25,171 bases of DNA, from assembly GCA_964535715.1 (NCBI GenBank), contig CAZHUO010000021.1:1-25171 (forward strand), written 5' to 3'. Both the position numbers and the translations under genes were made by a program. Position 1 is the stretch's first letter, and the number at the start of each line of letters is the position of its first letter. This document shows, in pieces, positions 20,508-25,171 of the stretch. The notes below the pieces were generated by a model that searched no databases, had not been told where the DNA came from, and worked only from the letters and a program-made list of their open reading frames with translations. The DNA is from CAZCCC01 sp964535715 (GTDB lineage Bacteria > Patescibacteriota > Patescibacteriia > Buchananbacterales > UBA6539).

Positions 20508-22364
20508 TTAAAATTTTATTACTTCTCCAGGCTTAACGGTTTTAACTTGCTTATTAAAATCATTTTTTGAATTCTGTTTCTTTTGTTCAATTAGCTCGTA
20601 AATGCTTGGTTTTTTTTGCGGCTGGGGCTGCTTATTTAAATTCAATAAATATTCTTTTGATTTTTTTTCTTCAAAAGGCAAGGGTCCCCTGCTTAAGGCC
20701 TCCTGAAGTGAAATTTCGGATTGATTTTCGATATTTGTTTCCTTAACCTCAATACCACCATCATTATTTCCTTCGATTATTTTATTTTTTATTTTTTGAA
20801 AACAAATATTACAATAAATTGGTCTTACTCCGTCTGGTTTAAAATTAATTTCAGTCGACTTTCCGCATTCATAGCAGGTTGCAGTAAACTTTGGCTTTTG
20901 GGTCGGCTTGTCTTTTTTAGAAGTATCAAATAAATTTTTTTTAAGTTGAGGTTTAATTTTTGCATTGCCAATGTCTGCTTTTTCAACTTTTTTTGAAAAT
21001 TTTTGATTTTTTTCATTCAAATCATTGTTTTCTTCATCTTCGTCATTAACTCCGCTCCAGCGGCTTATTTTATCTTCAACAATTTCTCTTGGTTTGGCGT
21101 ATCTTTCCCTCGATACCTTTATGACTTTTTCTTTGTTATTTGTTGAATAATTACCACCAATTGGGGGCAGCGTCGTAGCTGAAAATGGATTCGATGACAC
21201 ACCATCAATCATCAGTTTCATATAAACGTCATATTTGGTTAAATTTACCAAATCTTCTTCGATAAAATACGGAGCAAATTCTGTTGCTAAAAATTCAGCA
21301 TCAGCCGCTCCCACCCGAAAACACATTAATGTTCCGACGTTGCCGAAAACTGCTGCTCGAACCAATTCATCTAGCTGTTCAACATATTGATGACCAATAA
21401 TTAAGTTAAGACGATACTTTCTCGCTTCCGACAGAATGTTTGCAAATGATTCTGTTGCAAAATTTTGAAATTCGTCAACGTATAAATAAAAATCTTTTCT
21501 TTGATCTTCCGGAGTGTCAATTCTGCTCATTGCTGCTAACTGAATTTTTGTAATCATCATTGCCCCAAGCATGGCTGAAGAATCTTCGCCGATTCTTCCT
21601 TTAGAAAGATTCATTATTAGAATTTTTTGCTCATCCATTATTTGGCGGATATCAATAGTTGACTTAACTTGGCCGATTACGTTTCTGATCATGGCAGTCG
21701 AAAGGAATGCACCGACTTTATTTTGGATAGGGGCAATTGCTTCAACCTGAAATTGTTGGGGATATTTAGAATATTCTTCCACCCAGAACGCTTTGACTAC
21801 CGGGTCTTTAATTTTGGTAATAACCTTATTTCGATATGTCTTATCAACTAAAATTCTCATTACTCCCAAAAGAGTGCTGCCGGGATAATCCAGCAATGCT
21901 AAAATAGCATTTCTTAATAGATATTCAAGTCTTGGCCCCCACGAATCTGCCCAAAGTTTTTTAAATACCCCGATTAAGCCGGAAGCAACAAGATGCTTAT
22001 GTTCCTGGGAAACCGCTTCCATGACATTGAATGCAATAGGATACTGGATATCCGAAGGATCAAGATAAATAACATCATTTATTCTTTCGTTTGGAATAAA
22101 ATTAATTATTTTTTCCGCAAAATCTCCATGAGGATCAACCAGTGCTACTCCTTCGCCATTGGCTATGTCTTGGATTATCATGTTTTCCATTGCTGTTGAT
22201 TTTCCCATGCCGGTTTTACCGATTAAGTAGACATGGCGTCGGCGGTCGTCTTTTTTTATGCCAAATTTAACACGCTGATTGCGAAAGTTGGTTTCAGCAA
22301 AAAAATTTATTTGATTGTTTTTTTTATGTTTTATCTCTTCTTCGGTTTTGTTTTCTTCTTCCAT
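20508..22364 (-). CDS. TraG/VirD4-like (type IV secretion) ATPase with C-terminal zinc ribbon
   Basis: A 618-aa P-loop ATPase of the FtsK/HerA-VirD4 group that moves DNA or protein through membranes. Walker A is GKTGMGKST (49-57); VDPHGDFAEKI follows; Walker B is YLYVDE (293-298), then GHQYVEQL at the sensor region. The C-terminal third is charged linker plus a zinc-ribbon-like knot with Cys497, Cys500, Cys518 and Cys521. It has no membrane span of its own, whereas classical VirD4 has N-terminal spans. The gene 2 nt upstream encodes a one-span membrane protein that could supply the anchor. Substrate unknown; I recall such pairs as common in CPR genomes. Confidence 0.85.
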   Translation of the reverse strand: MEEENKTEEEIKHKKNNQINFFAETNFRNQRVKFGIKKDDRRRHVYLIGKTGMGKSTAMENMIIQDIANGEGVALVDPHGDFAEKIINFIPNERINDVIYLDPSDIQYPIAFNVMEAVSQEHKHLVASGLIGVFKKLWADSWGPRLEYLLRNAILALLDYPGSTLLGVMRILVDKTYRNKVITKIKDPVVKAFWVEEYSKYPQQFQVEAIAPIQNKVGAFLSTAMIRNVIGQVKSTIDIRQIMDEQKILIMNLSKGRIGEDSSAMLGAMMITKIQLAAMSRIDTPEDQRKDFYLYVDEFQNFATESFANILSEARKYRLNLIIGHQYVEQLDELVRAAVFGNVGTLMCFRVGAADAEFLATEFAPYFIEEDLVNLTKYDVYMKLMIDGVSSNPFSATTLPPIGGNYSTNNKEKVIKVSRERYAKPREIVEDKISRWSGVNDEDEENNDLNEKNQKFSKKVEKADIGNAKIKPQLKKNLFDTSKKDKPTQKPKFTATCYECGKSTEINFKPDGVRPIYCNICFQKIKNKIIEGNNDGGIEVKETNIENQSEISLQEALSRGPLPFEEKKSKEYLLNLNKQPQPQKKPSIYELIEQKKQNSKNDFNKQVKTVKPGEVIKF

Positions 22365-22366
22365 AG

Positions 22367-23749
22367 TTATTCGTTTATTGGTATATTTGGCGGAGCGGAC
22401 TCCTTTTTAGTAGATGGCTCTTTTTTTACGATTCCCGACATATCTTCTATTGGCAGACTCATCGGCGGTTCAGCTTTTTTGGCCTCAGTCTTTTTAACCA
22501 GCGGCGCTTTGACGGTTAAAACCGGGAAATGCCAAAGGCTGGCTAGTTCCTCGCTGTTTAATATCTTGCCGTAATTGCCTAAACGTCCTGGTTGAAGCCA
22601 GTGGCCGCGCCAGCGATAGTTATATAGAATTTTGTTTTTTCTGGCTTTTAGGCGTTCATTTTTTAACCATACTACCCCGCCGGTCGTAATTTTGCTGTCC
22701 GGCTTCAAACTGTTTAAATCCAAGGTGTTAAATTGCTTGAATGCTCCATAAATTATCTTGGATTTTGCCTTGTTGAATTTCTCTTTCTCTGCAAGATAAA
22801 TAATTCTAATTTTACAATGAAATCCCAGTTTTGCCACTTTTTTTTCAATTGCCGATATTTCATCTTTTTGGCCCGATGTCAGATATTGCATCAAATTTGT
22901 CGGTTCATCTCTGGTGCTGCTAGAAGAGCCTTCTGAAGGTGGTATAATGGTGCTGCTTACAGTTTCCCATACCCCGTTTGGAATTTTATAAGCATAATCT
23001 AATATATTATTATTTGTGCCTTTACCAGAGCTTTTTCCGCCGCTTAATTTATTGATTAAAGCATTAGATCCATCACCCCAGTCATTGTTTGCTGGAGTAA
23101 CCACAATTTGGGTCCAAATCTGCTCACCGGGTCCAATTCGAGTCAGAGCTTCAAGCAAGCCGGCCATTGAATCCCTATAACCGTCAACCACATGTTCAAA
23201 TTCAGGATACGTTCTAATCGGATAATATTCAGATTTTGCCAATTTTAATTCAGTTCCCCAAATGTCATATTTTTCATTTGGAAATTTAATATTCCAATCG
23301 CTGGTGTAATCTTCGATTTCGACAATTTCCGCATCCGGATATTGAGCATAAACAATTGCCTCAATTAAATCACGATATTTGCTTTCCATGTGAACTATAA
23401 ATTGAATATATCCGCCAATACTTATAATTTCAAACGAAAAGCTGTCAGGAATTTCACCGGTCCACCAATTTTCGTGCAATCCTAATTTTTGATGGGCGCC
23501 GGCTAATTGGTTAAAAATATTTTCAACAGTTTTTGGTCCTTGTTCAAGGTTTTTAGGCACATCAATAGCCAGCAGAATATATTTTCTTGTCTTTCTGTAA
23601 TCATTTCTTATATGCTGCTGCCAGCCTAAAAATAAAGCGTAAATAAATAAAAAAACTGGAAAAATCCAGCCAATATTTTTGAAAAACCACCATGCAAACG
23701 CAAAAGGAGAGTTTATTGGAATTGCAGATAAATCAATAACAATTTCCAT
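22367..23749 (-). CDS. Membrane-anchored partner of the TraG-like ATPase (DUF8128-like)
   Basis: A 460-aa protein with one hydrophobic span at about 26-44 after a short N-terminus, then a large soluble region. The part after the span (RKYILLAIDVPKN, then VENIFNQLAGAHQKLG, FIVHMESKYRDLIEAIVYAQ and YPDAEIVEIEDY) resembles the domain that precedes the ATPase in conjugative TraG/VirD4-like systems; DUF8128 is my recollection and unverified. The C-terminus is Pro/Lys/Glu-rich. Two nucleotides separate it from the ATPase gene, so the two are almost certainly coexpressed. A TATAAT at 23795-23790 (minus) could be its -10, but the -35 is poor. Confidence 0.7.
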   Translation of the reverse strand: MEIVIDLSAIPINSPFAFAWWFFKNIGWIFPVFLFIYALFLGWQQHIRNDYRKTRKYILLAIDVPKNLEQGPKTVENIFNQLAGAHQKLGLHENWWTGEIPDSFSFEIISIGGYIQFIVHMESKYRDLIEAIVYAQYPDAEIVEIEDYTSDWNIKFPNEKYDIWGTELKLAKSEYYPIRTYPEFEHVVDGYRDSMAGLLEALTRIGPGEQIWTQIVVTPANNDWGDGSNALINKLSGGKSSGKGTNNNILDYAYKIPNGVWETVSSTIIPPSEGSSSSTRDEPTNLMQYLTSGQKDEISAIEKKVAKLGFHCKIRIIYLAEKEKFNKAKSKIIYGAFKQFNTLDLNSLKPDSKITTGGVVWLKNERLKARKNKILYNYRWRGHWLQPGRLGNYGKILNSEELASLWHFPVLTVKAPLVKKTEAKKAEPPMSLPIEDMSGIVKKEPSTKKESAPPNIPINE

Positions 23750-23826
23750 AGCTTTTTATTTTTGGATATTAGTGTTTATTTTAATTTTTATTATAAATTA
23801 GCCTGCTTTAATTTTACCAAATTTTT

Positions 23827-24999
23827 TTAAAATTGGGTATTATCGGCAATTGTGTATTTGCCGTCAGGTAATTTTTTGATTTTTTCTTTGTTTGTCAGTG
23901 CCAAATATATTGTGCTTTTTCTGACAATTCTTTGTTCCATTACCGCATCGATAATTTCATCTTTGGTCATTGGAATTTCCGATTTTTTTAGTATATCTAA
24001 GATTATGTCTAAAACAGTACCAGGCTGGTAGCCCCATTCTTTTAAGGCATAAATTCCCCGGCCGACCAATACATAACGTTCATCTAAAATCAATTCATTG
24101 TGAATAGTCGCCGGATATGCAATTTTTTTATCAAAAGAAGATTGATTTATCAAATCGGTAATCTCGGTAAAATGAAGAGGCTTTTTGTTTTTTCTTAAGA
24201 CCAGATATACTTTATCGCTCATTCTTTTTGGAGTAATTGTGTTCCATTTTGACAGACCCAATTCACCTATGATATTTTCATCGATTTTTTTGCTGATTTT
24301 TAAATGGGAATTGATTAATTTTTCAATCTCATCGCTATTCAGCTCGTCATTGATCCCAAGCCGCAAAGTCATTATTTGATTTTTTTTATCCTGATAGAAA
24401 TTTCCATTTTGGAATTTATTCATAATTTGTTTTTTTTCAAGGAGTTGGTTTTCATTTTCAATTATATTCACAAGCTCATTTACAATATCTTTTACTAAGT
24501 CTAAAGAAACAATCGGAAGCTTCCAGCCGCTTAATAAGTCCGAATCAGGCTTAATTTTTTCAATCTTTTCATTTAAAAGATTTGATAAAATAAATTGCGA
24601 AGCCTGCCGGTTAAGCTCGTCGTTTATTGAAGATAAATTAATTTGATCCAATAGTGTGCTTTCTTCCATAACTCCGCCGTGATTTTCTAAAAGATGGTTG
24701 ACGTGCTGTTCGGCGGTTTCAATTTCGCGCTTGAATTCTTTAAGATCTTTAAGCTTTTTTATGGTTGCAGTTTCAATTTGGCGGATTCTTTCCCTGGTAA
24801 TATTATAAAATTGGCCGATTTGCTCTAGAGTTTCCTTTTTCTTTCCGGCCAAGCCAAATCTGCGGCTTAAAATGTCGCTTTCCTTATTTGATAAGTTTTT
24901 TAACAGGATGGAAATTAATTCATTCGGATTAAATGAAGCCGCCTGTTGTTTTTCCTGACTTTCGATTATTTTGTCAAGAATTGAGTTTTGATTAATCAT
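23827..24999 (-). CDS. Sigma region 4 / HARE-HTH multidomain transcription regulator
   Basis: A 390-aa protein that appears to be made of several DNA-binding helix-turn-helix units. Residues about 35-87 match sigma-70 region 4: LSNKESDILSRRFGL, then the TLEQIGQFYNITRERIRQIE helix-turn-helix that in sigma factors reads the -35. No region 2 is present, so it cannot act as a full sigma factor. Residues about 261-325 (KKPLHFTEITDLI to GRGIYALKEWG) resemble a HARE-HTH domain, as in the RNA polymerase delta subunit, and about 328-385 look like a second related unit. It has its own near-consensus promoter and may be an RNA polymerase-associated regulator; targets are unknown. Confidence 0.8.
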   Translation of the reverse strand: MINQNSILDKIIESQEKQQAASFNPNELISILLKNLSNKESDILSRRFGLAGKKKETLEQIGQFYNITRERIRQIETATIKKLKDLKEFKREIETAEQHVNHLLENHGGVMEESTLLDQINLSSINDELNRQASQFILSNLLNEKIEKIKPDSDLLSGWKLPIVSLDLVKDIVNELVNIIENENQLLEKKQIMNKFQNGNFYQDKKNQIMTLRLGINDELNSDEIEKLINSHLKISKKIDENIIGELGLSKWNTITPKRMSDKVYLVLRKNKKPLHFTEITDLINQSSFDKKIAYPATIHNELILDERYVLVGRGIYALKEWGYQPGTVLDIILDILKKSEIPMTKDEIIDAVMEQRIVRKSTIYLALTNKEKIKKLPDGKYTIADNTQF

Positions 25000-25047
25000 A
25001 TTTATAATTTGAAAATTTTATAAAAATTTGTTTAATTTAAGCAAAAT

Positions 25048-25079
25048 TTAAGTAAAAATTAGTGATTTTTTACTTTAAA
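25048..25079 (-). repeat. Hairpin in the leader of the sigma4/HARE gene
   Basis: TTTAAGTAAAAA and TTTTTTACTTTAAA can pair with one bulge. An upstream near-copy, ATTTAAGC, adds a direct repeat. It lies right after the predicted transcription start and might be an operator. Confidence 0.4.
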
Positions 25080-25086
25080 CATTTTA

Positions 25087-25115
25087 AGTATATCATAAAA
25101 CCTTATTAGTGTCAA
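25087..25115 (-). promoter_or_regulatory. Promoter of the sigma4/HARE gene
   Basis: On the minus strand, perfect TTGACA (25115-25110), a 17-bp spacer and TATACT (25092-25087). The predicted leader is about 80 nt. Bases 25116-25171 show no gene. Confidence 0.7.
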
Positions 25116-25171
25116 GATATTCGTAATGGGCCAATAGCTTGGCAACACCTAAGGTATAATAACCATATGAC

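Noticed and set aside
25155..25160. TATAAT on the + strand near the window end
   Set aside because: No -35 at 16-18 bp and no gene within the window to drive.
1..25171. UGA recoded as glycine, as in some CPR lineages
   Set aside because: TGA ends def, GT2 (6301) and mnmA at the expected protein ends, and no gene needs in-frame TGA.
1..25171. tRNA, tmRNA, RNase P RNA, SRP RNA or CRISPR arrays
   Set aside because: Looked for T-loop-like GTTCGA contexts and conserved cores by eye; none were convincing. The heptamer arrays lack spacers and are not CRISPR.

Overview
The window is AT-rich (about two thirds A+T by eye) and gene-dense. UGA is an ordinary stop codon (def and mnmA both end in TGA), so this is the standard bacterial code. 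Several features fit the Candidate Phyla Radiation (Patescibacteria), perhaps a Falkowbacteria- or Kuenenbacteria-like lineage. These are an RNA polymerase alpha subunit without its C-terminal domain, a shortened AlaRS and L13, a TraG-like ATPase paired with a one-span membrane protein, a sigma-region-4 protein fused to HARE-like helix-turn-helix domains, and few Shine-Dalgarno sites. The phylum assignment is inference; the lineage within it is a guess.

Layout. On the + strand, def and fmt (109-1607) process and make the formyl-Met initiator. The rest is almost all on the minus strand. From 1677 to 9654 lies a surface-glycan region: a histidine phosphatase, a gene remnant, an O-antigen polymerase/ligase, a GT2 rhamnosyltransferase-like enzyme, then rluB, a Nudix hydrolase, a GT2, a GT4 and a Wzx-type flippase. 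UDP-glucose dehydrogenase (18952-20256) could feed the same pathway. From 10265 to 14290 is the alpha operon in classical order: infA, rpmJ, rpsM, rpsK, rpsD, rpoA, rplQ, rplM, rpsI. It is read from tandem promoters and ends at a hairpin. Next come alaS, mnmA, a divergent 36-residue acidic microprotein, an amino-acid permease, ugd, a TraG/VirD4-like ATPase with its membrane partner, and the sigma4/HARE regulator.

The most unusual signals are outside the protein families. (1) Four genes (wzy-like, flippase, mnmA, permease) have a -10 hexamer exactly 6 nt before their ATG, which puts +1 on the A of the start codon and predicts leaderless mRNAs. (2) Short heptamer arrays, often as imperfect inverted arms, fill intergenic gaps from stop codon to start codon, and two more lie inside the polymerase gene. 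(3) A roughly 305-nt interval at 3986-4291 has a strong promoter, several stable hairpins and a terminator, and looks like an undescribed small RNA or a small-protein mRNA. (4) A truncated HD-like (DUF4202-like) gene end lies just downstream of the polymerase gene.

No rRNA, tRNA, CRISPR array, transposase or integrase was recognised.
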